A DNA stretch of 30,006 bases from Candidatus Aminicenantes bacterium UBA2190 (GTDB lineage Bacteria > Acidobacteriota > Aminicenantia > UBA2199). This document shows, one piece after another, positions 1 to 7,496 of the stretch. The translations under genes and the position numbers were made by a program. Positions within the stretch are counted from its first letter, which is position 1. Every line of letters begins with the position of its first letter. The notes below the pieces were generated by a model, which was not told the origin of the DNA, did no database searches, and saw nothing but the letters and a program-made list of their open reading frames with translations. The DNA lies in contig DCVK01000032.1 of NCBI GenBank assembly GCA_002335385.1, positions 16,595-46,600 of the forward strand, read 5' to 3'.

Positions 1-971
1 ACCTGGAAGAGGATTTCATAGCTGGTGATGATGCTTCCCGAAAAAGGTGCCCCCATGTTCTTGATCTTCATCATGAGATTGCCTTGACCGTCAAAAAAAA
101 CCTGGGTGAGCGCCAGATCCACCTGCCCCTGCGCCGGGTCCGGACCCAGAAATGCCGTGTTCTCGGACAGGGTCGACTTGACGGAAAAGGGCTGGCTGTC
201 GCCATAGAAGCCTGGCTTGTTCGACCAGGACACCCTGATAAAGTAGTCCCCCGACGCGAGATTGGGAGCGATTCCCTGGTACTGGTTGCCATAGGTCATG
301 ATGTCGTTCTTGATCGGCCCCCAGGCACAGCAGATATTTTTCTTCAGCGGGACCTTTTGTGAGGGGGCTGCCGCCGGGACGATCCATACATCAACAGGGC
401 AGCCCGGGCAATTCGGGAACCAGCCGCCTCTATCTGTCGCGTCCATGGGAATGGTCCATTCCCATTTCACTGAAAAATTGGTTTTCAGCGGCGTCCAGGC
501 AATCCCTTTGGCGGGGTGGGTGACGGAAACCACGATCGGGGTGGCGGTTTTGGGCTGGGGGGTGATGATGGCGACCTGCGTGACCGTCATGAATTCGGTC
601 TTGCCGCCCGGCGCGGTGATGGAAAAAGCCGGACCGACAGCGAGAACCATATTGTCGGACATGTTCACGATGCGGATCTTGTAATTACTCCCGGCGGGGA
701 CCGCTGGGCCGTTTTCAAGGGTTCCGACCGTCCAGGCGAATGAGCCGGCGTTGAGCGCCAGGCCGGATTTGATGATGCCCAGGTTGCCGCCGCTCTGGCT
801 GAAAAGCACCAGCTTGACCTTGGCGTTGCCGTTCCAGGTCCAGCTGATCGCCTGGGTCGCGGCAAGAGCCCATGAGGCGCCTTTGCCGGGCGCGGTCAAC
901 TTGGCGGTCTGGCCAAAGGCCGCCGCGGCGGCAAGCCCGAGGATGATGGCGATGACAGCACGCTTTTTCAT
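1..971 (-). CDS. Secreted Kre9/KNH-like sandwich protein, 3' end off window
   Basis: The frame is open from an ATG at 971 to the left edge without a stop, giving at least 323 residues; the C-terminus lies outside the window. The start has a strong Shine-Dalgarno (AGGAGGGA, 976-983) and opens a signal peptide (MKKRAVIAIILGLAAAAAFGQ). After it comes one sandwich repeat of the type seen across this window (LTAPGKGASWAL...AISWTWNG...VKLVLF...GSFAWTVG), about residues 23-120. A Pro/Thr-rich linker and a second region with a CPGC pair (about 190-215) follow. The last visible part (VDLALTQVFFDGQGNLMMKIKNMG) resembles a CARDB-type beta-sandwich used in cell-surface adhesion. It is probably exported. 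It carries only one repeat and no visible SGNH-like tail, so it is a distant relative of the large proteins further right. The exact function is unknown. Confidence 0.8.
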   Translation of the reverse strand, partial: MKKRAVIAIILGLAAAAAFGQTAKLTAPGKGASWALAATQAISWTWNGNAKVKLVLFSQSGGNLGIIKSGLALNAGSFAWTVGTLENGPAVPAGSNYKIRIVNMSDNMVLAVGPAFSITAPGGKTEFMTVTQVAIITPQPKTATPIVVSVTHPAKGIAWTPLKTNFSVKWEWTIPMDATDRGGWFPNCPGCPVDVWIVPAAAPSQKVPLKKNICCAWGPIKNDIMTYGNQYQGIAPNLASGDYFIRVSWSNKPGFYGDSQPFSVKSTLSENTAFLGPDPAQGQVDLALTQVFFDGQGNLMMKIKNMGAPFSGSIITSYEILFQ

Positions 972-1172
972 GTATCCCTCCTCTTCACTGAATAAGGATA
1001 GAAGAAACTGTCAGGCAATCTCGCATTTTCATGCCGATCCGTCTTTTTTTCGATCTCAGTGGGGGCAGCCCTGGGAACCCCGGACCAGGAGGCTGGAATT
1101 CCCGGGAATCCTGAAGCCGGGAGTGCGTTGCTTGCGGATGCGCCAGCGTCCGCCGGCATCCTCCGCCGGGGA

Positions 1173-1580
1173 TTATTTTTTCGGACCGTCCCCAGGCGAT
1201 CCGCGATCCTTCAACTCGATCAGCTCGATCGGCGCCCCGTCGTGCAGCACCATCGCCACGCGCACGCCGGCGGAGGGGGAGTTGGCCGGGGTAAGCACTT
1301 CGGCGCCGCACTCGCGCAGGGCCTGTTCCAGGTCGTCGACCGCGAATGCGACGTGGGGGACGGTGCGGATCACCTCCGCGATCGGGCAGTCGTCATCGAA
1401 CCTCATCCACTCGATGCCGAAGGGGCTGGCCGCGAACCCGGCGACGCGCATCTTCAGGTGCGGCAGGTGCTTCTCTCCGGCATGGGGCGTTTTCGTCGGG
1501 ATGCCCAGGTGGTGGAAGCGCCAACCCAGCTTCGCCGTCACGAAAGGCGGCTCGTTGTCCTTGCGTTGCATGCGTTTCAT
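1173..1580 (-). CDS. VOC superfamily (glyoxalase/bleomycin-resistance fold) protein
   Basis: The product is 135 aa, typical for a two-module VOC protein. The beta-alpha-beta-beta-beta pattern is recognisable: FHHLGIPT at 22-29 opens the first module, GIEWMRFD (55-62) closes it, VPHVAFAVDDLEQAL (74-88) opens the second and IELIELK (118-124) ends it. Candidate metal ligands at the usual positions are His24, Glu57, His76 and Glu122, so a metal-dependent lyase, isomerase or dioxygenase activity is possible; the substrate cannot be predicted. The start is supported by AGGAGAC (1584-1590) and by a good promoter just upstream. There is no signal peptide, so it is cytoplasmic, unlike nearly all its neighbours. 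It is divergent from the gene at 1708. A second in-frame Met at codon 4 is a possible alternative start. Confidence 0.85.
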   Translation of the reverse strand: MKRMQRKDNEPPFVTAKLGWRFHHLGIPTKTPHAGEKHLPHLKMRVAGFAASPFGIEWMRFDDDCPIAEVIRTVPHVAFAVDDLEQALRECGAEVLTPANSPSAGVRVAMVLHDGAPIELIELKDRGSPGDGPKK

Positions 1581-1604
1581 TCTGTCTCCTGGAGCGCTTG
1601 TCGC

Positions 1605-1633
1605 ATTGTAGGGATGGCGGGGTGGGAAGTCAA
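1605..1633 (-). promoter_or_regulatory. Sigma70-like promoter of the VOC gene
   Basis: On the minus strand the -35 is TTGACT (1628-1633) and the -10 is TACAAT (1605-1610), with a 17-bp spacer. This predicts a transcript start near 1598 and a leader of about 18 nt before the ATG at 1580. It is called by eye against the consensus. Confidence 0.5.
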
Positions 1634-1707
1634 ATGAATGGGCAACGAACCACAGCTGAGATAATCATGGATTTATTCTATTTGTAGTCATAAGGACAGG
1701 AGGAAAA

Positions 1708-2172
1708 ATGGGCAAAAAATTCAAATTGGCCGTGTTGGCGGCATTGTTCGTCTTCTTTGCCGGAACGGCGGCCGTGGTTTCCCTGCCGGCCCAGGCGCTG
1801 AAGCTCTGCTGTATCGCCGGCAAGTACGAAGGCTCCCAGATCAATTATGCAAAGCCGAACTGCCCGAAGCCGCTGCCGGAAAAGTTCATCATGGAGATCG
1901 CACAGGAGCGGGGCTGCGGGGCGAAGCTCAAGGGAACCGTCACTGACTCCTCCGGCACGGTGAGCAACTGGAATGGAAATTTGTCCCCCGGCCTGCGCGG
2001 CTGCTGCAAGCTGGAGGGAAGCTTCCTCACCCCCGGCGGCAACACGGTGAAGTTCCAGGGCACCATCTGCCGCAACCGCCTCGGCAAGTGGCAGGCCAAG
2101 GGGACGTGGGAGGAGGTCGGCTCGACCGATCCCTGTAAGGGGAGCGGCAGCTGGCAGATGACCCAGGTCTGA
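1708..2172 (+). CDS. Small secreted cysteine-rich protein, unknown function
   Basis: The product is 154 aa. The start is fixed by AGGAGG at 1698-1703. A signal peptide is clear: KK at the N-terminus, a hydrophobic core, then a PAQA site giving predicted cleavage after residue 30. The mature part has eight cysteines (34, 35, 52, 70, 99, 100, 121, 143). Two are adjacent pairs (LCC, GCC), and an even number suits disulfides outside the cytoplasm. The pattern from 60 to 150 (FIMEIAQERGCGAKLKGTV, GRC-like turns, VKFQGTICR, GKWQAKGTWEE) suggests a small antiparallel beta-barrel with repeated G-x-W/F strands. I do not recognise a named family. It is the only secreted protein on the plus strand in the window and is divergent from the VOC gene. 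No clear promoter was seen for it. Confidence 0.8.
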   Translation: MGKKFKLAVLAALFVFFAGTAAVVSLPAQALKLCCIAGKYEGSQINYAKPNCPKPLPEKFIMEIAQERGCGAKLKGTVTDSSGTVSNWNGNLSPGLRGCCKLEGSFLTPGGNTVKFQGTICRNRLGKWQAKGTWEEVGSTDPCKGSGSWQMTQV

Positions 2173-2201
2173 GCGAACGAAGGAGTTGCTCTCGGCTTTC
2201 G

Positions 2202-2365
2202 GAATATCTGAACGAGGAAGAGAGATCGCGTGGTAGAGAGGCAGAGTTAGAGCGATCTCCAGCTTATTGCTGATTCCTTGTCTTTTCTTACTCTACCCCC
2301 TTACCCCTTACCTCTTACCTCTTACCCCTTTACCCCTGCCCCTCTCTGCCTCGTTCAAAATATTC
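2202..2365. mobile_element. MITE-like noncoding inverted-repeat element
   Basis: The left arm 2202-2224 (GAATATCTGAACGAGG...) and the reverse complement of the right arm 2342-2365 (GAATATTTTGAACGAGG...) match at about 21 of 24 positions with one gap. Between them lies an inner 8-bp perfect inverted repeat, GAGATCGC (2222-2229) with GCGATCTC (2252-2259). A pyrimidine tract follows with tandem TTACCCC/TTACCTC units (2301-2336). There is no coding frame and no obvious target-site duplication. As RNA it could fold into a long hairpin downstream of the 154-aa gene, so it could instead act as a terminator or mRNA-stabilising structure. Confidence 0.5.
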
Positions 2366-2418
2366 ATAAATAGTCCCCATGACATCATTTGTCCCACCCC
2401 CTGCTCTATAACTGTGGC

Positions 2419-2424
2419 AGGAGG
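2419..2424 (+). promoter_or_regulatory. Shine-Dalgarno deciding the start of the 66-aa gene
   Basis: A perfect AGGAGG lies 6 nt before the ATG at 2431. The same frame is open from an upstream ATG at 2389 that has no such site, so 2431 is preferred. Confidence 0.6.
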
Positions 2425-2430
2425 CTCAAG

Positions 2431-2631
2431 ATGCTGAAACAAAAAGTGTTCTTTTTCGCGGCGCCGGCGGAGGGCGAGGCGCGCATGGCCGGCAGCGACG
2501 ACCTGCGGCAGGTGGCGGTGAACTACGTGAATCTCTACGGCGAGGCATGCCTCAGGGATCCCGAGACGCCGACGTTCGTCAGGCAGCTTCTTGGCAAGGG
2601 CTCGGAGCGCCAGCTGCCCAGGGCCGGATAG
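2431..2631 (+). CDS. Hypothetical 66-aa protein
   Basis: This short gene starts MLKQKVFFFAAPAEGEARMAG and is supported by a perfect Shine-Dalgarno. Third codon positions are GC-rich, as in neighbouring genes. The stretch VAVNYVNLYGEACL predicts an amphipathic helix. There is no convincing signal peptide, because the hydrophobic run FFFAA is too short, and no family is recognised. It is convergent with the repeat protein at 2744-3589 and is followed by a GC hairpin. It could be a genuine small protein or the remaining end of a longer gene disrupted at the adjacent inverted-repeat element. Confidence 0.55.
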   Translation: MLKQKVFFFAAPAEGEARMAGSDDLRQVAVNYVNLYGEACLRDPETPTFVRQLLGKGSERQLPRAG

Positions 2632-2709
2632 GACTTGGCGTAGGGCGGCAGGCGCCGGGTCAGAGAAAGAACTCCGGCAGACGGCCGGAAAGAGAGGGCT
2701 GTGACCGGA

Positions 2710-2728
2710 CGCGGGGCATCACCCCGCG
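2710..2728. terminator. GC hairpin between convergent genes
   Basis: CGCGGGG (2710-2716), a 5-nt loop CATCA and CCCCGCG (2722-2728) form a perfect 7-bp stem. It sits between the stops at 2631 (plus) and 2744 (minus), the position of a shared terminator. Neither side has a clear U-tract, so intrinsic termination is not assured. Confidence 0.4.
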
Positions 2729-2743
2729 GGTGTCCTCTGCTTC

Positions 2744-3589
2744 CTATCTGTTTTTCAGCAGGTCGTGGGTGAACGGCTTTCCCTGGACCTTGGCGTACTT
2801 GAAATCGCTGCTGCCGGTGAGATCGCTGCCGGTGAAATCGGGGTTCTGCGAGAACTTGGCGTACTTGAAATTGGCCGGGCGCTGGAACGCCGCGTCGGCG
2901 AAGATCGCGGCCGCGCGGAACCTGGCGTACTTGAAATTCGCCTCGCCCTGGAAGCCGGCCTTTTCAAAATCGGCGGCCATGGGGAATTCCGCGTACTTGA
3001 AGTTCGCCTCACGCCGGAAAACGGCGTCGGTAAACACTGCGGTTGCGGGGAATTCCACGTACTTGAAATTGGCGTCATCCTGGAAGCGCGCCGCCGAGAA
3101 GTCGCTGTCCACGGAGAATTTCGCGTACTTGAAGAGGGCCTCGGAGCCGTAGGTCGTGTTCTTGAAATCGGCCTGCCCCTTGAACTGCGCATACTTGAAA
3201 TGCGACTTGCCCTGGAATTCGCAGCCTGCGAAGGAGGCGTCCTTGTGGAAAATGACGTTCGTGGTCCTGTCGGCGGCGTCGTCATGGACGTACGCCAGGA
3301 CATCGCCGCGGAATACGCAGCGGCTGAATGCCAGCGGCACCCGCACCTGCGACCAGTAGGTCGAAGTGGGGCCGTTGAATATCCCCTTGATGCCTTCCTG
3401 GCGCTCATCGGCCGTCGTGTCCCTGATCGACGTGAAGTCCAGGGTGCCGATGATCTCGGCGTCGCTGTACTGGACCGCCTTTCCTTCGTTGACCTGGGCG
3501 ATGATCCGGCTGGCCGGCACCTGGGTCTTGGCGAAGCCCCAGGCCGGGAGCAGCAGGGCGGCCAGCAGCAGAATCGTGCATTGTTTCAT
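2744..3589 (-). CDS. Secreted pentapeptide-type (F-x-x-A-x-F) repeat beta-helix protein
   Basis: The start is taken at 3589, where AGGAGG (3594-3599) precedes MKQCTILLLAALLLPAWGFA, a clean signal peptide. An in-frame ATG 54 nt further upstream would put a hydrophilic extension ahead of it. The mature 260 residues open with a short globular part (about 22-110) and then become an F..A.F...A(D/N) repeat of the Pentapeptide_3 type. FKYA or FKYV recurs at residues 131, 153, 175, 197, 219, 241 and 263, exactly 22 residues apart, with a plainer 11-residue unit between each pair. Such repeats fold into right-handed beta-helices. Cytoplasmic relatives often bind proteins or mimic DNA, but this one is exported and its role is unknown. 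The last unit loses the pattern (FKYAKVQGKPF) and caps the helix. Confidence 0.88.
   Translation of the reverse strand: MKQCTILLLAALLLPAWGFAKTQVPASRIIAQVNEGKAVQYSDAEIIGTLDFTSIRDTTADERQEGIKGIFNGPTSTYWSQVRVPLAFSRCVFRGDVLAYVHDDAADRTTNVIFHKDASFAGCEFQGKSHFKYAQFKGQADFKNTTYGSEALFKYAKFSVDSDFSAARFQDDANFKYVEFPATAVFTDAVFRREANFKYAEFPMAADFEKAGFQGEANFKYARFRAAAIFADAAFQRPANFKYAKFSQNPDFTGSDLTGSSDFKYAKVQGKPFTHDLLKNR
2792..3199 (-). repeat. 66-bp tandem repeat encoding FKYA units
   Basis: Seven copies of a 66-bp unit are marked on the plus strand by the recurring GCGTACTTGAAAT-type word. They encode the 22-residue period of the pentapeptide-type protein. The period is exact at protein level, while flanking positions vary, so the array is old but in register. 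Confidence 0.8.
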
Positions 3590-3608
3590 GTTGCCTCCTA
3601 GGCATTGA

Positions 3609-3636
3609 ATTGTGCCTGTTTTCGTGTGGTTCTCAA
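3609..3636 (-). promoter_or_regulatory. Possible promoter of the pentapeptide-type gene
   Basis: TTGAGA (3631-3636), a 16-bp spacer and CACAAT (3609-3614) are correctly oriented. The predicted start would leave only about 13 nt before the ATG, so this is a weak call. Confidence 0.25.
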
Positions 3637-3689
3637 TGATCATGAGCTCTCTACCCTAGCCAACGGTCCCCGGCGGGTTACGGTTCCAT

Positions 3690-3985
3690 TGAAAATGAAA
3701 AAAAACCGGGGGGCGGCAAGAGGCTGAAGTGGGCGATCGTCATGCGTTTTGCGAAATTGCGCCGGAGAACCTGGAGCATCCGCTGAATTCCACACGGAGT
3801 CCGGGAAGATCGTGCACGCAGCATGATCTTAATTCTGGCCAGCATCCCGCCCAGGAGATGGGGATTCGGCATCCGGAATCGATCTGGAATTTCCGCTTGG
3901 TTTTTGCTGCTCGAACTCTTTCCGTGCACCTTCAATGCCATGCTCGCGAAACAGATCTTCCAGCGTAGGACTTACCGTTCGCTCC
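3690..3985 (-). pseudogene. Frameshifted relic of a TPR-like C-terminal region
   Basis: This 382-bp stretch between genes (3590-3971) has no intact gene, but minus-strand fragments in different frames line up with the helical tail found at the end of many serine-hydrolase and peptidase proteins. In order they are LEDLFREHGIEGARKEFEQQ followed by IPDAES (frame ending at 3829), then LLGGMLA (frame of 3941), then IFPDSVWNSADA (third frame), then RMTIAHFSLLPPP (second frame again). The family pattern is roughly L..L...G...A...F..., DxxE.NxLGY.LL, FPDS.N.YDSLGEA and AIAHY..SLELNP. At least two frameshifts separate the pieces. The relic runs into the 3' end of the gene at 3972. The reading rests on memory of the family pattern, so confidence is moderate. 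Confidence 0.4.
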
Positions 3986-5504
3986 CTTCCCAGCCGCTCA
4001 TGCGGGCCAGCAGCCACCACGTGGCAGCGCCCTGGCGGAGCAGGTTCGCCTCGCCGGCCATGCCCGGCTCCAGGCGGTAAACCGGGTGGCGCACCGGGGC
4101 ATCGTCCTTCAGGGCGTGTTCGCCGGCATGCCAGCTCTCGATGTCGGAGGTGTCCAGCAGCGCCCCCTGCGTTTGCAGCACATGCTCGCGCACCCGGCGG
4201 TTGAACCGCTCAAGCAATTCGTCCGGCTCGTCCATGCTCACCGTCGAGCACACCCATGTCACTCCCGGCAAGCGGTCCGCCAGCTCCTGCAGCACCGCCA
4301 GGTAACCCTCGGCGTTGAGTTGGCCTGAGCGCAGCGAGGGCTCGTCGGCCCTGACCAGCGCCACCGTGGCGTTGCTGTCCAGGATGGCTTTCTCCACGAC
4401 CCATGGCCACTCCCGCAGATCGAAAACCCCTTCAGGCCGCCAGGTCGCTTCCTGCAGGGGCAAGCCGATGCCGTCCGGCGAGTCGGCGGTCGAGACGACC
4501 AGGTTCGGGTCGCGGCTGCCCAGCAGTCTCATGCCCAGCGGGGCCGGGTCGTTGCCCCGGGCGCTGAAGACCAGCAGCCGCTGCAGCGCGCGCGCCCGTT
4601 CCAGCCATTCCCGCGGCGGCTGGATCGTCTCTGCCTGCCGGTGATCGGCCACCAGCGCGTCCCCTTCGCTGATGGCGAAGGGGCCGTCGCTGTAATCTTC
4701 CTGCGAGCCGTCGGCGGCTCTCAGGCGGATGGAGTAGAGTGCCCCCGCCGGCGCCGTGCCGCCCTGGTGGACGCCCACCGTCCACAGGTAGCTGCCCTGC
4801 GACGCCGGGATGCCGGTCGCGATCTGGCCGATCTTTTTGGCCTTTTCGAACAGGATCAGCCGCACCTCCCCGCTGAAGCCGTTGGCGTTCCAGGTGATGT
4901 TCTGCTGCGTGCCGCTCTCCCAGTTCTCGCCGCCGTTGGGCGAGGTCACCTCCAGCTGCGCCGGGCCGATCAGGGCGAACAAATAGTCGCTGGGGTCGAC
5001 GAGGGTGTTGTCGGTGCTGCGCAGGTACAGGCGGTAATCGGAGCCCTCGGGCGCCATGCCCTCGATGCATTGCCCGACCGTCCAGCTGTAGGAGCCCGCA
5101 CTGGCGCTGACGCCGGTGGCGATGTTGCCGAAGCGGACGCCGCCCTTGAACAGGACCAGGCGCACGGTGCCGGTGTAGGCGACTGCGTCCCAGGTGATGC
5201 TTCGGGTCTCCCCCAGGGTCCAGTGCTCGCCGCCGTTGGGCGCGGTCAGCCGCAGCGCTGGAACCATCGACGCCGCGTAATCCTGGGAGGTCTGGTCGGC
5301 AGTGACGTTGGCGTAGCCGCGGCTGGCCGGGTTGAACGCGTAGCCGGCCAGCGCCGGCGTCACCGTCCCCGACCAGTCGTAGTCGACGCTGGCGGTGTAG
5401 AACCCCGCCGGGTTGGTATGCGGGTTGCCGGGCAGGCCGCTCATGACCACGCCGGCCAGCGGCGCCTCCCCGCAGGTGATCGTGCCGGAGATGGTCAGGC
5501 TGCT
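3972..5504 (-). repeat. Shared tail cassette, divergent copy
   Basis: This encodes the Ig-like repeat, domains A and B and the SGNH-like domain. Compared with the other copies it has RLLVFSARGNDPAPLGMRLL where they have RLLVLSAQGxDPVTLGLRLL, and LLDTSDIESWHAGEH where they have LLD(A/V)ADIESWSG. It therefore appears to lie outside the recent exchange seen among the copies at 13690, 17675, 24525 and 28986. Confidence 0.75.
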
Positions 5505-7232
5505 CGGCGTGGTCACGATGCTGAACACCGTGTCGCTGCTGTCGCCCGGGAAGCTGTCGGCATGCTCCAGCAGCTGCACGTAGCAGTTGTCCGACGGCGT
5601 GTCGGGAACGGTCCACAGATGGCTCCCGTCGTTGGCCGTGTCGACGATGATCGAGTTCCAATTCAAGCCGCCGTTGGTTGAATAGATGATATCGATGTTG
5701 CCCACCGTCCCTGTCGATGTCCAGGTGATCTCCTGAGTGCTGGCCGCCGCCCAGCTCTCGCCGCCGTTGGGCGAGGTGACGGTGATGGTCGGCGGCGGCA
5801 GGATGGTGAACATCGAGTTGCTGCCGTCGAGCGGGTCGCCGTCGCTCTCCGAGATCCGCACCAGGCAGGAGGTCGAGGGCGCGTTGGGGACGGTCCAGGA
5901 ATAGCTGCCGTCGTTGGCTTCATCCGCCGCCACGGATAGCCAATTGTCGCCGCCGTCGGTGGAATAGTCGATGTGGACGTCGCCCACCGTGCCCCCGGAG
6001 GTCCAGGTGATGTCATGGCTCTCCCCCGCGGTCCAGCTCTCGCCGCCGTTGGGCGAGGTGAGGGTGAGGGACGGGTCGACGGTGACCGGCAGGGAGAAGA
6101 CCACGCCCCGGTTGCTGTCGCCGCCGGAACTCGTCATGCCATAGAGGGTCGAGCCGGAAATGATCACGTCTCCATAGGGCTGATAGCCGTCGGCGGCACC
6201 GCCGGTGAATTCGTGCAGTACCGCATAGCCGCTGCCGTCGGTCTGCACTTTGAACACCGTGCCGGCGAAATCGACGTCGCCCCCGTTCGGGGTCATGCCG
6301 CAGAGGGTGGAGCCGGAGAGAGCCAGGGAGCCCAATGGATAGCGGCCGTCGGAAGTGCCGCCGGCGAATTCATGCAGCAGGGAAAAACCCGTGCCGTCGG
6401 TCTTTACCTTGAAGATCGTGCCGCGGTTGAGATCGCCGCCGGCACTGGTCAGGCCGTAAAGATAGCCGCCGGCAAGGACCAGAGAACCCCAGGAATTCTC
6501 GCCGTCGGCCCCGCCGCCGGCGAACTCGTGCAGTTTGGTATAACCGCTGCCGTCGGTCTGGAGCTTGAAGACGGTCCCCTTGCTGTTGCTGCCGCCATAA
6601 GGGGCGACGCCATAAAGGGTCGAACCGGACAGGATCAGGGACCCATTTGGCTGCTGTCCATCCGAATAGGATAAATCATGCAGCAGGGCAAAGTCCGTGC
6701 CATCGGTTTCCATCTTGAAAATCGTTCCCTGATCGTTGTCGCCGCCCAGCTGGGTCATGCCGAAAAGGGTCGTCCCGTACAAGGTGAGGGTCCCTATGGG
6801 GTATTTCCCGTCATCCGCCCCGCCCACAAAGCTGTGCAGCAGGGCAAAGCCCGTGCCGTCGGTATCGATCTTGAATATCGTGCCAAAGCCGCTGCCGCTG
6901 GTGCCGCCGAAGCGGGTCATGCCGTAGAGGGTCGAGCCGGACAGGATCAGGGAGCCCATCGGGCCGTTCCCGTCGCCGGCGGCCCAGGCAAATTCGTGCA
7001 GCACGGTAAAGCCGCTGCCGTCGGCCTGCATCTTGAAGACCGTGCCACTGTCCTCGCTGCCGCCGAATTGAGTCATGCCGTAGAGGGTCGAGCCAGACAT
7101 GAGCAGGGACCCGTAGGGCCACTTCCCGTCGCCGGTGCCGCCGGCGAACTCATGCAGCAGGCTGATCTGGGCCCGGGCCGGCGCTGCCAGCAGGAATAAT
7201 GCGATCAGGGTCAGCAAGGCGATTTTTTTCAT
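3972..7232 (-). CDS. Secreted GloVer-repeat propeller protein with SGNH-like tail (1086 aa)
   Basis: The start at 7232 has AGGAGAC (7237-7243) and a signal peptide (MKKIALLTLIALFLLAAPARA). Residues 23-380 are seven GloVer-type repeats (LHEFAGG...DG..P.GSL.LSGSTLYGMT..GG...GTVFK...DGSGF), about 52 aa each, as expected for a seven-bladed beta-propeller. Then come two Kre9/KNH-type sandwich repeats (about 388-477 and 482-573) with SPNGGESW and YSTDGGDNW motifs, and an Ig/SdrD-like repeat (578-655, ISGTITCGEAPLAGVVMSGLPG). Domain A (660-755) and domain B (759-855) precede an SGNH-like tail (857-1086) with LLVFSARGND, LLDTSDIESW, VRHP and WWLLARMSGW. It is probably exported. Ligand and enzymatic activity are unknown. 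This tail is the most divergent of the five in the window. The gene has its own promoter. Confidence 0.9.
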   Translation of the reverse strand: MKKIALLTLIALFLLAAPARAQISLLHEFAGGTGDGKWPYGSLLMSGSTLYGMTQFGGSEDSGTVFKMQADGSGFTVLHEFAWAAGDGNGPMGSLILSGSTLYGMTRFGGTSGSGFGTIFKIDTDGTGFALLHSFVGGADDGKYPIGTLTLYGTTLFGMTQLGGDNDQGTIFKMETDGTDFALLHDLSYSDGQQPNGSLILSGSTLYGVAPYGGSNSKGTVFKLQTDGSGYTKLHEFAGGGADGENSWGSLVLAGGYLYGLTSAGGDLNRGTIFKVKTDGTGFSLLHEFAGGTSDGRYPLGSLALSGSTLCGMTPNGGDVDFAGTVFKVQTDGSGYAVLHEFTGGAADGYQPYGDVIISGSTLYGMTSSGGDSNRGVVFSLPVTVDPSLTLTSPNGGESWTAGESHDITWTSGGTVGDVHIDYSTDGGDNWLSVAADEANDGSYSWTVPNAPSTSCLVRISESDGDPLDGSNSMFTILPPPTITVTSPNGGESWAAASTQEITWTSTGTVGNIDIIYSTNGGLNWNSIIVDTANDGSHLWTVPDTPSDNCYVQLLEHADSFPGDSSDTVFSIVTTPSSLTISGTITCGEAPLAGVVMSGLPGNPHTNPAGFYTASVDYDWSGTVTPALAGYAFNPASRGYANVTADQTSQDYAASMVPALRLTAPNGGEHWTLGETRSITWDAVAYTGTVRLVLFKGGVRFGNIATGVSASAGSYSWTVGQCIEGMAPEGSDYRLYLRSTDNTLVDPSDYLFALIGPAQLEVTSPNGGENWESGTQQNITWNANGFSGEVRLILFEKAKKIGQIATGIPASQGSYLWTVGVHQGGTAPAGALYSIRLRAADGSQEDYSDGPFAISEGDALVADHRQAETIQPPREWLERARALQRLLVFSARGNDPAPLGMRLLGSRDPNLVVSTADSPDGIGLPLQEATWRPEGVFDLREWPWVVEKAILDSNATVALVRADEPSLRSGQLNAEGYLAVLQELADRLPGVTWVCSTVSMDEPDELLERFNRRVREHVLQTQGALLDTSDIESWHAGEHALKDDAPVRHPVYRLEPGMAGEANLLRQGAATWWLLARMSGWEGSER
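6093..7166 (-). repeat. Seven GloVer-type repeats (propeller 1)
   Basis: Seven units of about 150-160 bp start with LHEF, LHSF or LHDL at residues about 27, 79, 132, 184, 234, 286 and 339 of the 1086-aa protein. The repeated plus-strand word GTCGAGCCGGA(C/G)A (reverse strand of LSGSTL) marks the units at DNA level. Confidence 0.8.
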
Positions 7233-7334
7233 GGTCGTCTCCTGAACGGAAAAATTTTGATAGAAAACGGCGCCGCGCGGATATTTTGACTCAAAAAAAT
7301 CGGCGTCTCACTCACTGGTCTCCCTCGTGCCAAC

Positions 7335-7363
7335 AACATAAGACATCATAAAAACAATGTCAA
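7335..7363 (-). promoter_or_regulatory. Sigma70-like promoter of the GloVer gene 1
   Basis: A perfect -35 TTGACA (7358-7363), a 17-bp spacer and -10 TATGTT (7335-7340) lie on the minus strand in an AT-rich patch. The predicted start near 7328 gives a leader of about 95 nt. It lies in the 264-bp gap behind the stop at 7497, so this gene need not depend on read-through. Confidence 0.6.
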
Positions 7364-7496
7364 TACCCGGTTCAACAGCGGGACCTGCCCGTCATCACCG
7401 GGAAGAACGCGCACGGTTCATGGGACGCGGATGATCGGTCGTGGCAGCGGTTCCCGGGCGAACGCCGGCTTCCCGCTCAAGCAGCCGGCCCGGCGC

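Noticed and set aside
1096..1115. ATTCCCGGGAAT palindrome downstream of the VOC gene
   Set aside because: It is a single short palindrome with no partner and no U-tract. There is no basis to call it an operator or terminator.
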